Source of the DNA: CAZMNY01 sp964567745
Lineage (GTDB): Bacteria; Planctomycetota; Planctomycetia; Pirellulales; Pirellulaceae
Reading direction: 5' to 3'
Assembly: GCA_964567745.1 (NCBI GenBank)
Contig: CAZMNY010000046.1
Location: 3,226 to 67,225, forward strand
Length of the DNA stretch: 64,000 nucleotides
In this document: positions 26,548 to 35,152 of the stretch, piece by piece
Layout: each line of letters opens with the position of its first letter
How positions within the stretch are numbered: position 1 is the first letter of the stretch
Position numbers and translations under genes: made by a program
The notes under the pieces: model-generated
What the model was told of the DNA's origin: nothing
What the model saw: the letters and a program-made list of their open reading frames with translations, nothing else
The model's database searches: none

Positions 26548-27554
26548 AACTGCAGCGCCTCACTGGCAAGCACAGCCAACGCATGCGCCGGCCCGCAACG
26601 AGCCGGAAGTCGCCCAATCATTGCGGACATCGACACAGCCTCGCAACTGATCTCCATCTTCTTGAGAACGCGCTCGGCGAGATAGTCGCCATGGCCCGAA
26701 ACAACAATCTTGGTCAGCGGAGTCGGCAATCGCGAAACAACGCGCTCCGCGGCGTTAACAATGGTCTCAACTTGTTTATCGATGACTTCCAACGCGACGC
26801 CGACAGCATCGCGATGATTAAAATCCTCCGGCGCGCCGACCAACCGCGAAACGCGCAGCCGAGCGTTCGCTTTCGTCGCGCTGCGACAATCTGCGGTTTG
26901 CTTGTTGAGTGTGCTCTCGGGAATGTCATTACACAAAACGTAGGCATCCAATGTCGTCGCAAAATGTTCCGCCGCGACCATGCAGCGACTGCCGCGATAG
27001 GGAGCCGATTGAATCAACGCACAAATCGGTGTTCGCTCGACGCCGGTATAGATTAACTCTCCCGATATCAAACGCGATGTATCGTCTGTCGACGTGTTGC
27101 GCAATTCCCCGTCGCAGATAGGCAGCACATCAACGGTCGTCGAGCCGATATCAAGCACTAGTCCGGAGCCTTCAGGAATGAATCGGGCGGCGTAGCGGCC
27201 GAGCGCGTGCCAGTTGGACGCGGCGGCTAATTGAGGGCGCTGCACGGCAACTTGCGGCGAGACCAGTTTGCCGTCGCTGAGGTATATCCGTGTATGGCGC
27301 CCGTCCGCTGCCTGCTCAAGCGACTCGACGATGAACTGGACGCCGATCTCTTTTGAATCGAAACAATCCGCCAGTTCGCCGGTCATCGTAACCGCCAGGT
27401 GGTCCGCTGCGGGCCCCTCGGTCAAGAGCGTTCTCAATTCGCGAGCCAACTGATCCGAATCTCGCCACAAGGCAAACGGATAGGAAATCGCAAAACCACG
27501 ACCATCAGCCATCTTCAGATTCGCGCCGCCAATGTCTAATGCCAACCAACTCAC
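26544..27554 (-). CDS. mfnF: Methylofuran synthesis protein, hydantoinase/oxoprolinase fold (MfnF-like)
   Basis: 336 aa. Two ASKHA-type phosphate loops mark the fold: LDIGGANLK at the N-terminus and LDIGSTTVDV at about residue 140. The C-terminal GHGDYLAERVL and the CGPAHALA end fit the H4MPT-linked C1 transfer pathway protein family. In archaea MfnF joins the aminomethylfuran diphosphate to gamma-glutamyltyramine. Bacteria with the H4MPT formaldehyde pathway carry the same gene. It overlaps its neighbours by four bases on both sides (ATGA type), so mfnD, mfnF and mfnE are translationally coupled. Confidence 0.82.
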   Translation of the reverse strand: MSWLALDIGGANLKMADGRGFAISYPFALWRDSDQLARELRTLLTEGPAADHLAVTMTGELADCFDSKEIGVQFIVESLEQAADGRHTRIYLSDGKLVSPQVAVQRPQLAAASNWHALGRYAARFIPEGSGLVLDIGSTTVDVLPICDGELRNTSTDDTSRLISGELIYTGVERTPICALIQSAPYRGSRCMVAAEHFATTLDAYVLCNDIPESTLNKQTADCRSATKANARLRVSRLVGAPEDFNHRDAVGVALEVIDKQVETIVNAAERVVSRLPTPLTKIVVSGHGDYLAERVLKKMEISCEAVSMSAMIGRLPARCGPAHALAVLASEALQL

Positions 27555-28579
27555 GGCGTATCACACTCCCTGCTTCTTCGCGTTGAGACCTCGCCAGCGG
27601 CGGAGAACTCGACTTCGATTTCCTTCACTCCCAACTCAACGCGGCATCCGGCCGCTACCTTCAGCATACACTCGGCCAAGTTATTGTCGATCAGCTTGCG
27701 GAGCCCAACGTAAGAAGTGGTTATTCGTGGGTTGAGTTCGATCACAACGTCTTCAGCATCGGTTGCGCCGAGAACCATATCGATCCCCAAGCAGCCTATC
27801 CGTGCCGGCAACGCCCGGATGACGCGCTCGGCGAGACTGTGCGCTCGTCGAGCAAGAGAGGGCGCTAACGGCGTCGAGCCGCCCAAGTAATCAAACCGCC
27901 CATCGGAACTCAAGTTCTGCTTGGTCGCAGGGAGGATGACTGATTCTTCTGAGCCGAAAAACACGGTCACGCTAACGGGCATCCCCGACTCGAATGGCTC
28001 CACAACAAACGCTTCCTCGACAACGCGCTCTTTCAGCGTGTCGGAAACGGCGGCCGCGGATTCAAATAGGCGGACGTCTTGCGAACCGGCACCGAATCGC
28101 GGCTTGACCACGATAGGACAATCGAGCTCCTCCGCAGGTGCATCGAATCGCATGCTCCGCGGCGTCGGGAGGTCGCGCTGCTCAAGAAAACAGGAACACG
28201 CGAGCTTGTCACTACTCAGTTTGACCGTCTCGATGGGTAGCCCAAGTCGCCGACCGCCGCAAAGCTCTACTCTCTCGCACAAACTCGCGAGACGGCCGTC
28301 TGTTTCGGGAGCAATGACGACCGTCCATTCCGCGGCTTGGACTTCTCGATCAAACGCCGCGCCCCAACTCGCCGTCGAAACTGAAGTCACTTGGACCGAC
28401 GATGGAAAGCGGACGCGATCGATGCGAGCATCGACGAAAACTGCGACCTCAACTTGATCGATCGCCGCAAAGTCGGCCGCGACGGCTGAGACCATGGCGG
28501 CACCTTCGGTCAGCAGTGAGCCACATGGCGGCTGAAGACATCCGCCGCCCGTCAGATCCTCGTAGACGAATACCCTCAA
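27551..28579 (-). CDS. mfnD: ATP-grasp ligase, probable tyramine-glutamate ligase (MfnD-like)
   Basis: 342 aa. The N-terminal MRVFVYEDLTGGG is typical of MfnD. The ATP-grasp core shows LSSDKLACSCFL, PIVVKPRFGAGSQDV with the glycine loop, VVEPFESGMPVSV, and the metal-binding LNPRITTSYVGL near the C-terminus. MfnD links glutamate to tyramine in the first step of the methanofuran side chain. In bacteria the product is methylofuran, the formyl carrier of the H4MPT-dependent formaldehyde oxidation route. It starts eleven bases after the stop of the DUF59 gene and overlaps mfnF. The naming rests on the triple gene context as well as on the fold. Confidence 0.82.
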   Translation of the reverse strand: MRVFVYEDLTGGGCLQPPCGSLLTEGAAMVSAVAADFAAIDQVEVAVFVDARIDRVRFPSSVQVTSVSTASWGAAFDREVQAAEWTVVIAPETDGRLASLCERVELCGGRRLGLPIETVKLSSDKLACSCFLEQRDLPTPRSMRFDAPAEELDCPIVVKPRFGAGSQDVRLFESAAAVSDTLKERVVEEAFVVEPFESGMPVSVTVFFGSEESVILPATKQNLSSDGRFDYLGGSTPLAPSLARRAHSLAERVIRALPARIGCLGIDMVLGATDAEDVVIELNPRITTSYVGLRKLIDNNLAECMLKVAAGCRVELGVKEIEVEFSAAGEVSTRRSRECDTP

Positions 28580-28589
28580 GCTGCGTGTC

Positions 28590-28904
28590 CTAAAAGATGC
28601 CGAGTTGATCTCGCGCGTCGTCGGTCATCTTCTCCGGAGTCCAAGGCGGGTCCATCACCACTCGGACCTCCGCCTCGCCAACACCCTCGACATTTTCGAC
28701 AACCTGCTTGCTTTGGGCGACCAACTGAGGAGCAGCGGGGCACATCGGACTGGTCATCGTCATCTCAATCGAGACGTTCGTCTTCTCCTCGACCTCTTCC
28801 AGTTTGACCTCATAGATCAATCCCAGGTCGACAATATTGACGAACAACTCAGGGTCGATGACTTTCTTCAATTCCTCAAGAATGCCGTCTTCTGAAATCG
28901 TCAT
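28590..28904 (-). CDS. Metal-sulfur cluster assembly factor, DUF59/MIP18 family (SufT-like)
   Basis: 104 aa. The family pattern is complete: VIDPELFVNIVDLGLIY, then EMTMTSPMCPAAPQL with the conserved cysteine, and VRVVMDPPWTPEKM. These small proteins help load Fe-S clusters onto targets and often sit in suf operons as SufT. Here it follows the Rieske ferredoxin and precedes mfnD on the same strand, marking the seam between the Fe-S assembly genes and the C1 genes. Confidence 0.85.
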   Translation of the reverse strand: MTISEDGILEELKKVIDPELFVNIVDLGLIYEVKLEEVEEKTNVSIEMTMTSPMCPAAPQLVAQSKQVVENVEGVGEAEVRVVMDPPWTPEKMTDDARDQLGIF

Positions 28905-28997
28905 TTCACAAGCTCCTCAATGCACAACACCAGTTAGATCTTTCGTCGCCCAACGTCGCAATTGTCGCCTTTCGCTCAGCGAAAAGAGGGGCACATC

Positions 28998-29315
28998 CTA
29001 ATCCGAGTTTAAGCGGACGGCGACCCATCCGTCTTCGATTCGCACTTCATGTGATATCGTCGCTTCTGTCGCAGGCATCGTCAACGCAGATCCATCGGTC
29101 ACGCGGAATTTTGCGCCATGTCGAGGGCAGACAAGACAATCGCCGAGTAGCTCGCCGTCACCGAGCGGACCGCCATCATGGGTGCAAACATCGTCAATGC
29201 AGTAGAATTTGCCATCGACCTGAACGACAACGACCAGACGATCCTCAAGCTCAACGACTTGCTTTCCCGGATTGGGGAACGACTCGATCTCAGCGACTCG
29301 AACAAATTCCGACAT
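28998..29315 (-). CDS. Rieske-type [2Fe-2S] ferredoxin of the suf cluster
   Basis: 105 aa from the ATG at 29315; an ATG six residues earlier is in frame but less likely. The cluster ligands are seen in CTHDGG and CPRHGAKF (two Cys, two His). The fold and size fit non-haem dioxygenase-type ferredoxins; such a protein commonly sits beside sufBCD in planctomycetes and actinobacteria. It probably carries electrons for Fe-S assembly or receives a cluster from it; the partner is not known. Confidence 0.85.
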   Translation of the reverse strand: MSEFVRVAEIESFPNPGKQVVELEDRLVVVVQVDGKFYCIDDVCTHDGGPLGDGELLGDCLVCPRHGAKFRVTDGSALTMPATEATISHEVRIEDGWVAVRLNSD

Positions 29316-29443
29316 GCGACACCTAGCATTCAACGGTCAATTTACAGGCAAACTCAAACGGCCGAACGAGGGCAACCAAGGGGCGTTTGCAAACGTCCTC
29401 GGGCTGAATCAATCGGAGGGAACAAGCGGGCGCGACCGAACGA

Positions 29444-30754
29444 TTATTCGTAGTCGCGCACTCGTTTGGCGATCGCATCGCCCAGCGCTTCGCGAACGCT
29501 TTCGATCGTAATTCGGTCGAAGATCTGCTGAAAGAAGCCCGTCACAATGGCGCGAATCGCCTCTTGCCGCGTGAAGCCTCGACACTGGGCGTAAAAGATC
29601 AACTCTTCGTCGACTCGGCCCGTCGTCGAGCCATGCGTGCAACGGACATCGTCGGCCTCGATTTCCAAACCAGGAATCGAATCCGCGCGAGCGGAACTGG
29701 ATAGCAGCAGGTTGTCGTTTCGCTGATAACCGTCGGTGCGCTGACCTTTGTTATCGACTTTAATCATGCCTCGCCAAACCGTTCGCGACTTGTCTTGAAG
29801 CGCTGCCTTGTAAAGGAAATCGCTGTTACAGCCTGGTGCCTCGTGATGCTGAAGCGTGTGGTAGGAAAGGTGCTGAGTCCCTTCGGTAAAGAGGACGCCG
29901 TTGACTTGGCATCGAGCTCCTTCGCCAACGAGACCGACATGTTGGTTGACTTTTGCGAGCCGTGATCCGAGGGCCGCGATGGTCCATTGCAGAGACGCGT
30001 CGCGATCCACGAGCGCCTTCTGATGGGCGAAGTGCCAGACGCGGTCGCCCCAATTTTGCAAATTGACAAACCGCAAAACGGCACCGGGCGCCACGATCAA
30101 TTCCGTCGCACCACAGTGCATTCCCGCCGACTGCTCGTCGACACTCGCACTCTCGTAAAGAAAAGTCGCTTCGGCGCCGTCTTCGAGAATGATCAGCGTC
30201 CGGCCGAGGTCGACGCCGTCGGCTGCAAGCAGCGACAGGGCGTGAAACGGCTCGTCGACGACAACGCCTCGAGGCACATAGAGCACATGGCCGCCCGACC
30301 AGAATGCCGCTTGAAGCTGCGAAAATCGATCCTGATTCGGACATACGGCTCGGTGAAGATGCGGCTTAAGCAGATCGCCGTGTTCGCGAACCAATTGCTC
30401 TAGGCTGCCGAACAAAACGCCCTTCTGAGCCCAATGATCGGAAATCTCAGAAAGCCGTGACGCGCCGTTGACGGATCGCGATCGCCCCGCAAGTTCAACG
30501 CCTTCGGCCAGACAAGGCGTGAGGCTTTCGTCGTCGCTCGCATCAAGCGAACACTGGAACCGATCGAGATTGAACAGACGCAGGTCCGTTCGAAGCCACT
30601 CCTCATGACTGCGTCCAGGCCATTCGCCGCCGACAAACGCATCCCACGCTTCACGACGTTGACGGGCGACCCATTCCGGCTCGTCGCGCGACGAGAGAAA
30701 GGCGTCGAAGCCCTCTTGGTTAAACGCATACGATTTGGTGGCGGCGCCGCTCAT
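29444..30754 (-). CDS. sufD: Fe-S cluster scaffold protein SufD
   Basis: 436 aa from the ATG at 30754; a start five codons earlier is possible. The N-terminal helices are less conserved. The beta-helix core is typical: FWSGGHVLYVPRGVVVDEPFH, GATELIVAPGAVLRFVNLQNWG, HHEAPGCNSDFLYKAAL, and GSTTGRVDEELIFYAQCRGF near the end. SufD partners SufB and SufC in the scaffold that builds [4Fe-4S] clusters. It follows sufB by about 100 bases. Confidence 0.92.
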   Translation of the reverse strand: MSGAATKSYAFNQEGFDAFLSSRDEPEWVARQRREAWDAFVGGEWPGRSHEEWLRTDLRLFNLDRFQCSLDASDDESLTPCLAEGVELAGRSRSVNGASRLSEISDHWAQKGVLFGSLEQLVREHGDLLKPHLHRAVCPNQDRFSQLQAAFWSGGHVLYVPRGVVVDEPFHALSLLAADGVDLGRTLIILEDGAEATFLYESASVDEQSAGMHCGATELIVAPGAVLRFVNLQNWGDRVWHFAHQKALVDRDASLQWTIAALGSRLAKVNQHVGLVGEGARCQVNGVLFTEGTQHLSYHTLQHHEAPGCNSDFLYKAALQDKSRTVWRGMIKVDNKGQRTDGYQRNDNLLLSSSARADSIPGLEIEADDVRCTHGSTTGRVDEELIFYAQCRGFTRQEAIRAIVTGFFQQIFDRITIESVREALGDAIAKRVRDYE

Positions 30755-30857
30755 GATTGCGCAATTCAAGTGTTGAGAAGGATTGTCTTACAAGAGGTAC
30801 GTGAGGGAAGCATGTCGGGAGTCGAAGTGAAAAGCGTTGGCGATCGACGCCCGAAGA

Positions 30858-32261
30858 CTAGCCCACCGAACCTTCCATTTGAAGTTGAATTAGGCGGTTC
30901 ATTTCGACCGCGTATTCCATCGGCAGTTCTTTGACGAGCGGCTCGATGAAACCGTTGACAATCATCGTGCTCGCTTCGGCTTCGCTTAGCCCTCGACTGG
31001 TGAGGTAGAACATCTGCTCCTCGCCAATTCGCGACACGCTCGCTTCGTGCCCCATCGTGACGTCTTTTTCCAGGATCTCGATATAGGGGTACGTGTCGCT
31101 GCGGCTTTCGTCGTCGAGAATCAAGGCGTCGCAGACGACATTGCACTTCGCGTTCTTGGCACCTTTTTCAGCTCGCACCAATCCGCGATAGCTGCTTCGT
31201 CCGCCATTCTTTGAAATCGACTTCGAAATAATCTGCCCAGTTGTATTGGGAGCACAGTGAACAAGCTTGGCGCCAGCGTCCTGATGTTGGCCCTTGCTGG
31301 CGAAGGCAATCGAGAGAATCTCGCCGCGAGCGCCGGGCTCCATCATGTAAACCGCTGGGTACTTCATCGTCAGATGACTGCCCAGGTTGCCGTCGACCCA
31401 TTCCATTGTGGCGTCTTGATAAGCGACCGCTCGCTTGGTTACCAGGTTGTATATATTGTTCGCCCAATTTTGAATCGTCGTGTATCGAACGCGTGAATTC
31501 TTGAGGCAAACGACCTCGACAACGGCCGAGTGAAGACTTTCCGTCGTGTACATGGGCGCGGTGCACCCTTCGACGTAATGAACCTCGGCACCTTCGTCTG
31601 CGATAATCAACGTTCGCTCGAATTGCCCCATGCTCTCGGCATTGATTCGGAAGTAAGCCTGCAAGGGAAAGTCGATTTTGACTCCGGGCGGGACGTAGAT
31701 GAATGAGCCGCCGGACCAGACCGCTGAGTTGAGCGCCGCAAACTTGTTGTCGCTCGGCGGGATGATCGTCGCGAAGTACTTCTTGAGCAATTCCGGGTGC
31801 TCGCGAACGGCCGTATCGGTGTCTGTGAAGATGACGCCTTTCTCGGCCAAGTCTTCTTTCAACGAACCGTAAACGACTTCGCTTTCAAACTGAGCTTTGA
31901 CGCCGGCCAAGTACTTCTTCTCGGCTTCCGGAATCCCGAGTTTATCGAACGTGTCCTTGATCTCGTCCGGCACATCTTCCCACGTCCGCCCCTGTTGATC
32001 GACGGGTTTCAGGTAGTAATAGATGTCCTGAAAATCGAGATTGATTCCGCCGCCCCATTTCGGAGTCGGCTTCGATTCGAAGATTTCGAGCGAGTCGAGA
32101 CGAAACTTGCGCATCCAATCCGGCTCGTCCTTGATATCCGAGATCTGCCGCACGATTTCGGCGTCAACGCCCTTGCGAGCTTTGAAAACAGCATTGGATT
32201 TGGTGCGGAAATCGTACTTGTTGATTTCGCCTAGATTGTCGTTCGTGACGTCTGTCGCCAT
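30858..32261 (-). CDS. sufB: Fe-S cluster scaffold protein SufB
   Basis: 467 aa, the usual size. Characteristic motifs include WSGGSFIYVPPGVKIDFPLQ, VHYVEGCTAP with the conserved cysteine, the tandem VVCLKNSRVRYTTIQNWA, and DESRSDTYPYIEI followed by GHEASVSRIGEEQMFYL. SufB binds the nascent cluster and contacts SufC. Order in transcription is sufC, sufB, sufD. There is no SufS or SufU/SufE gene in the window, so the sulfur donor must be encoded elsewhere. Confidence 0.95.
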   Translation of the reverse strand: MATDVTNDNLGEINKYDFRTKSNAVFKARKGVDAEIVRQISDIKDEPDWMRKFRLDSLEIFESKPTPKWGGGINLDFQDIYYYLKPVDQQGRTWEDVPDEIKDTFDKLGIPEAEKKYLAGVKAQFESEVVYGSLKEDLAEKGVIFTDTDTAVREHPELLKKYFATIIPPSDNKFAALNSAVWSGGSFIYVPPGVKIDFPLQAYFRINAESMGQFERTLIIADEGAEVHYVEGCTAPMYTTESLHSAVVEVVCLKNSRVRYTTIQNWANNIYNLVTKRAVAYQDATMEWVDGNLGSHLTMKYPAVYMMEPGARGEILSIAFASKGQHQDAGAKLVHCAPNTTGQIISKSISKNGGRSSYRGLVRAEKGAKNAKCNVVCDALILDDESRSDTYPYIEILEKDVTMGHEASVSRIGEEQMFYLTSRGLSEAEASTMIVNGFIEPLVKELPMEYAVEMNRLIQLQMEGSVG

Positions 32262-32334
32262 GAGTTCACCGGTTGACTTGGAAGCCGTAAGTAAAAATTC
32301 ACGTCAAGTTTCGAGCACGTCGTAGCGACGCGGT

Positions 32335-33156
32335 CTAGAACGCCGCTTGCGGTTCTTGGTCGAGCATCGCCTGATTTTCCGCTTCAGCATCTGGGTGGGC
32401 CTTGCGAATTCGTTCGTACCCGCTGCTGTACAATTCCTGAGCCAATTCGACGCCGCCGCTCTCGACGATTCGCCCGCCCAACATGACGTGGGTGCATTCG
32501 GGCGGGTTGTGTTCGAGCAACTTGTCGTGGTGGGTAATGATCAGCAAACCCATCTTCTCGCGACCGATCTCCGCAATACTCTGGCTCGCCAATCGCACGG
32601 CGTCGGCATCAAGGCCGCTGTCGGTCTCGTCCAAGATCGCGAAGCCTGGCTGAAGCATCGCCAGTTGGAGGATTTCGGCTCGCTTCATTTCGCCGCCGGA
32701 GAAGCCGTCGTTGACGTACCGCCGAGCAAACTCGACATCCATTTGGAGCTGTTCCATTTTGGACTTGAGCTCTTTGCGAAACTCACGCATCGGAATCAAG
32801 TCTTCGCCCTCGTTCCGTTCCGGGTTACGAACGTTGGTCGTCGCATGCCGTAGGAACTCGGCCATCTTGACGCCCGGAATGGCGATTGGTCTTTGGAAGG
32901 CGAGGAACACGCCTTTGCGAGCACGCTGGTCGGGCGACATTTCGAGCAGGTCTTCGCCGTTCAGCTCAATCTCGCCCTCGGTCACCTCATAGTTGGGATG
33001 TCCCAAGATGGCCAGCCCGAGCGTGCTCTTGCCCGAGCCGTTTGGTCCCATCAACGCGTGGGTCTCTCCACGCTTCATTTCCAGATTCACGCCGCGCAGG
33101 ATCGGCTTACCTTCAACCGCAACATGCAGATTCTGGATTCGCAAATTTTCAATCAT
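32335..33156 (-). CDS. sufC: ABC ATPase SufC of the Suf complex
   Basis: 273 aa. Walker A is GPNGSGKST, the Q loop is FLAFQRP, the signature is FSGGEMKRAE, Walker B is FAILDETDSGLDADA, and the switch His is in IITHHDKLL. All are standard for SufC. The C-terminal 20 residues, rich in Glu and Gln, extend a little past other SufC. It is the first of the sufCBD genes. A seven-base dyad lies 24 bases upstream of its start. Confidence 0.95.
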   Translation of the reverse strand: MIENLRIQNLHVAVEGKPILRGVNLEMKRGETHALMGPNGSGKSTLGLAILGHPNYEVTEGEIELNGEDLLEMSPDQRARKGVFLAFQRPIAIPGVKMAEFLRHATTNVRNPERNEGEDLIPMREFRKELKSKMEQLQMDVEFARRYVNDGFSGGEMKRAEILQLAMLQPGFAILDETDSGLDADAVRLASQSIAEIGREKMGLLIITHHDKLLEHNPPECTHVMLGGRIVESGGVELAQELYSSGYERIRKAHPDAEAENQAMLDQEPQAAF

Positions 33157-33179
33157 CGCTTCGCCTTTGAAGTATGTGA

Positions 33180-33213
33180 CTTGTTTCGACCTATTCGTTC
33201 ATGCCAAAACAAG
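33180..33213. promoter_or_regulatory. Dyad upstream of sufC, possible operator or leader hairpin
   Basis: CTTGTTT and AAACAAG form a perfect seven-base inverted repeat around 20 bases, ending 24 bases upstream of the sufC start. It could be a regulator site or a stem in the leader. Nothing else supports it. Confidence 0.25.
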
Positions 33214-33382
33214 ATCGACCCGCCTAGCGCCCAACACGTAATGGTCTGGACGAGGCCGAAATTTTTACGCGCGGATTCAATAACCAAACACGATTGTTTT
33301 CTGTCGGCCACGCGCACAGATTGCCCGCGACCGTTTCCTACGATCTCAATACCGTCATTGCCGATTACAAAGAACGACAGGC

Positions 33383-34012
33383 TTAGCCTGTGATCTTCTG
33401 ATGGTCCGTCCGCGGATCCTGGTCATGCGGCGCGGCCACAAAACCGGAGTGATGTGGGACCGGCAATTCGTCGTCCACCTTGATTCCAGCCTGTAGGAAA
33501 CCGCCGTTGCCTTCAGCCGATTTTCGCTTGGCGATTCGGTGACCCTTGATCTTGTCTTGAATTCGCATCAAGGCTTCGAGCAAGGCTTCTGGTCGTGGTG
33601 GACAACCGGGAACGTAGACATCGACTGGTACAACAAGATCGACACCCTTGACTACGTGATATCCCCATTTGAAATAGGGGCCGCCGCCGACAGTGCAAGC
33701 ACCCATGGCGATCACGTATTTGGGCTCGGGCATCATGTTGTACAAACGCCGAACTCGACTTGCCATTTTGTACGTCACCGTTCCGGCAACGATCATCAAG
33801 TCGGCCTGGCGAGGTGTTGCTCGAAAGGCACCCGCTCCAAAACGATCAATGTCATAACGACTGGCGCCTGCTGCCATCATCTCGATCGCGCAACAAGCCA
33901 AACCAAAAGTCATCGGCCAAATGCTCGACTGCCGAGCCCAATTGACCGCTTGCTCCACCGTCGTCGTGAAGACGTTCTCTTCGATCCGCGCTTCGATCCA
34001 AGGTTTTGTCAT
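33383..34012 (-). CDS. nuoB: NADH-quinone oxidoreductase subunit B (NuoB-like), standing alone
   Basis: 209 aa. The N2 [4Fe-4S] ligands are all present: the Cys pair in TFGLACCAIEM, then MGACTVGGG and YVPGCPPRPEAL. RYDIDRFG is the usual motif. The C-terminal 45 residues, rich in His and Asp, extend beyond typical NuoB. No other nuo gene lies within at least 30 kb on either side; a separate sodium-pumping complex is encoded at 47-53 kb. Here it is between the sufR-like and sufC genes. It may be a component of complex I whose genes are split in this lineage. Confidence 0.9.
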   Translation of the reverse strand: MTKPWIEARIEENVFTTTVEQAVNWARQSSIWPMTFGLACCAIEMMAAGASRYDIDRFGAGAFRATPRQADLMIVAGTVTYKMASRVRRLYNMMPEPKYVIAMGACTVGGGPYFKWGYHVVKGVDLVVPVDVYVPGCPPRPEALLEALMRIQDKIKGHRIAKRKSAEGNGGFLQAGIKVDDELPVPHHSGFVAAPHDQDPRTDHQKITG

Positions 34013-34231
34013 GACTAACTATCCATCGTTTCCACTAGGCACATTCTTCGAGCAAACTTCGCAACTCGTCCAGATACAAGCCGTAGAATATACCAACCAT
34101 TTTGCTGCATGCTAAGTGGGTGCGGAGACAGGGCTTACCTCATGGCAACTCGGCCGCCTTTTCCCACGGAACAAACGCACGCGATCGAAGTCTCATCCAC
34201 CAACCAAAAAACTCACCTTACAAACTCTGAC

Positions 34232-34894
34232 TCATAACGGCGTTTCGGCGCCTGACGCCGGCCCTGATTTAATGGGCTCAAATGAGCAACAAGCGTCGCC
34301 ATCGAGCCGACAACTTCCCAATTTGACTTCTTGGCCCACGACCTCCGAAATCAGAATTCGCTCCATCGAGCAGACGCTGCGGTCCTGCTCCGCCAAATCC
34401 GGATACGGACAGGCCAGGGCCGTTAGCACCGGAAGCCCATTGGACGAACTGACCTCAAACGGAACCTGGTGTCCTTGAGAAAACAGGTCGGCGAGCGACT
34501 CCATCTTCTCGTCGACGCTTACTCCCTCCACGACACCTTCATACATCTCCGCCAATCGAGCTGCAATTCGCTTCAACAGACCGCGGCGAACCTCTGTGTC
34601 TTTGATGTCCCGGATTTCGCTCCACAAGACGATCGCCAAATCGGCAAAATTGGTGCCAGCCTTGCGTGTTCCCAACTTGGTCAAACGGTAGCGATGGACC
34701 GGACGGCCACGGCCACGCTGATCCCGCGAGGTGTCTCGGGCGAGCAACCCCTGAGCCTGGAGCCGGTTGAGTCGCTGACGTACGGCTGTCGCCGTAACTC
34801 CCATCGCCGAGGCAAACTCCGACACCATCATCGCTTCGCCACGGCGCAGCAAATCCAGCAACGGCTTGTCTGACTTGGTGAATGAGTCCGACAT
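34232..34894 (-). CDS. sufR: SufR-type Fe-S transcriptional regulator
   Basis: 220 aa. The N-terminal winged helix (DLLRRGEAMMVSEFASAMGVTATAVRQRLNRLQ) resembles ArsR/DeoR-type repressors. The C-terminal cysteine set CPYPDLAEQ, then C-S-M, then C-R-L-D-G-D-A-C-C, matches the [4Fe-4S] site of SufR. In cyanobacteria and mycobacteria, SufR with a cluster represses the suf operon and releases it when clusters are short. Gene position, first in the run that leads into nuoB and sufCBD, fits that role. It is divergent from the symporter gene. Confidence 0.85.
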   Translation of the reverse strand: MSDSFTKSDKPLLDLLRRGEAMMVSEFASAMGVTATAVRQRLNRLQAQGLLARDTSRDQRGRGRPVHRYRLTKLGTRKAGTNFADLAIVLWSEIRDIKDTEVRRGLLKRIAARLAEMYEGVVEGVSVDEKMESLADLFSQGHQVPFEVSSSNGLPVLTALACPYPDLAEQDRSVCSMERILISEVVGQEVKLGSCRLDGDACCSFEPIKSGPASGAETPL

Positions 34895-34997
34895 GAAGTA
34901 CTCAAGAGGCTTAAGGGCTTAGGCTGACTCGTCTCGTGCCGCGGAATCCGTCTAGGCACGCTATCGACGCCTCACATGCCCCCACTATAGGCATTAA

Positions 34998-35022
34998 AAA
35001 CATTTAAGACAACCATATGTTT
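34998..35022. promoter_or_regulatory. Palindromic site upstream of the sufR-like gene
   Basis: AAACAT and ATGTTT stand thirteen bases apart, about 100 bases upstream of the sufR-like start and in the divergent region toward the symporter. It is a candidate operator for SufR autoregulation on symmetry alone; it does not match the known cyanobacterial or mycobacterial boxes. Confidence 0.25.
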
Positions 35023-35060
35023 GAAAAATAGAGACAGCCCGATCGGATCGCCGTAAACAC

Positions 35061-35089
35061 TTGACAATGCGAGGTTTATCCGATACAAG
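35061..35089 (+). promoter_or_regulatory. Sigma-70-type promoter for the symporter gene
   Basis: A consensus -35 TTGACA (35061-35066) is 17 bases from TACAAG (35084-35089), which matches TATAAT at three or four positions. Transcription would start near 35095, giving a leader of about 57 bases to the GTG start at 35153. Confidence 0.5.
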
Positions 35090-35152
35090 ATCCGCCAGAA
35101 CTGGTCGATTTGAGTTCACTATTTTGCCCATTTTTATTCCGGTCTGGATGTC

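Noticed and set aside
30605..30934. A plus-strand frame between sufB and sufD
   Set aside because: It runs over the 5' part of sufD and into the 3' part of sufB on the other strand; no support.
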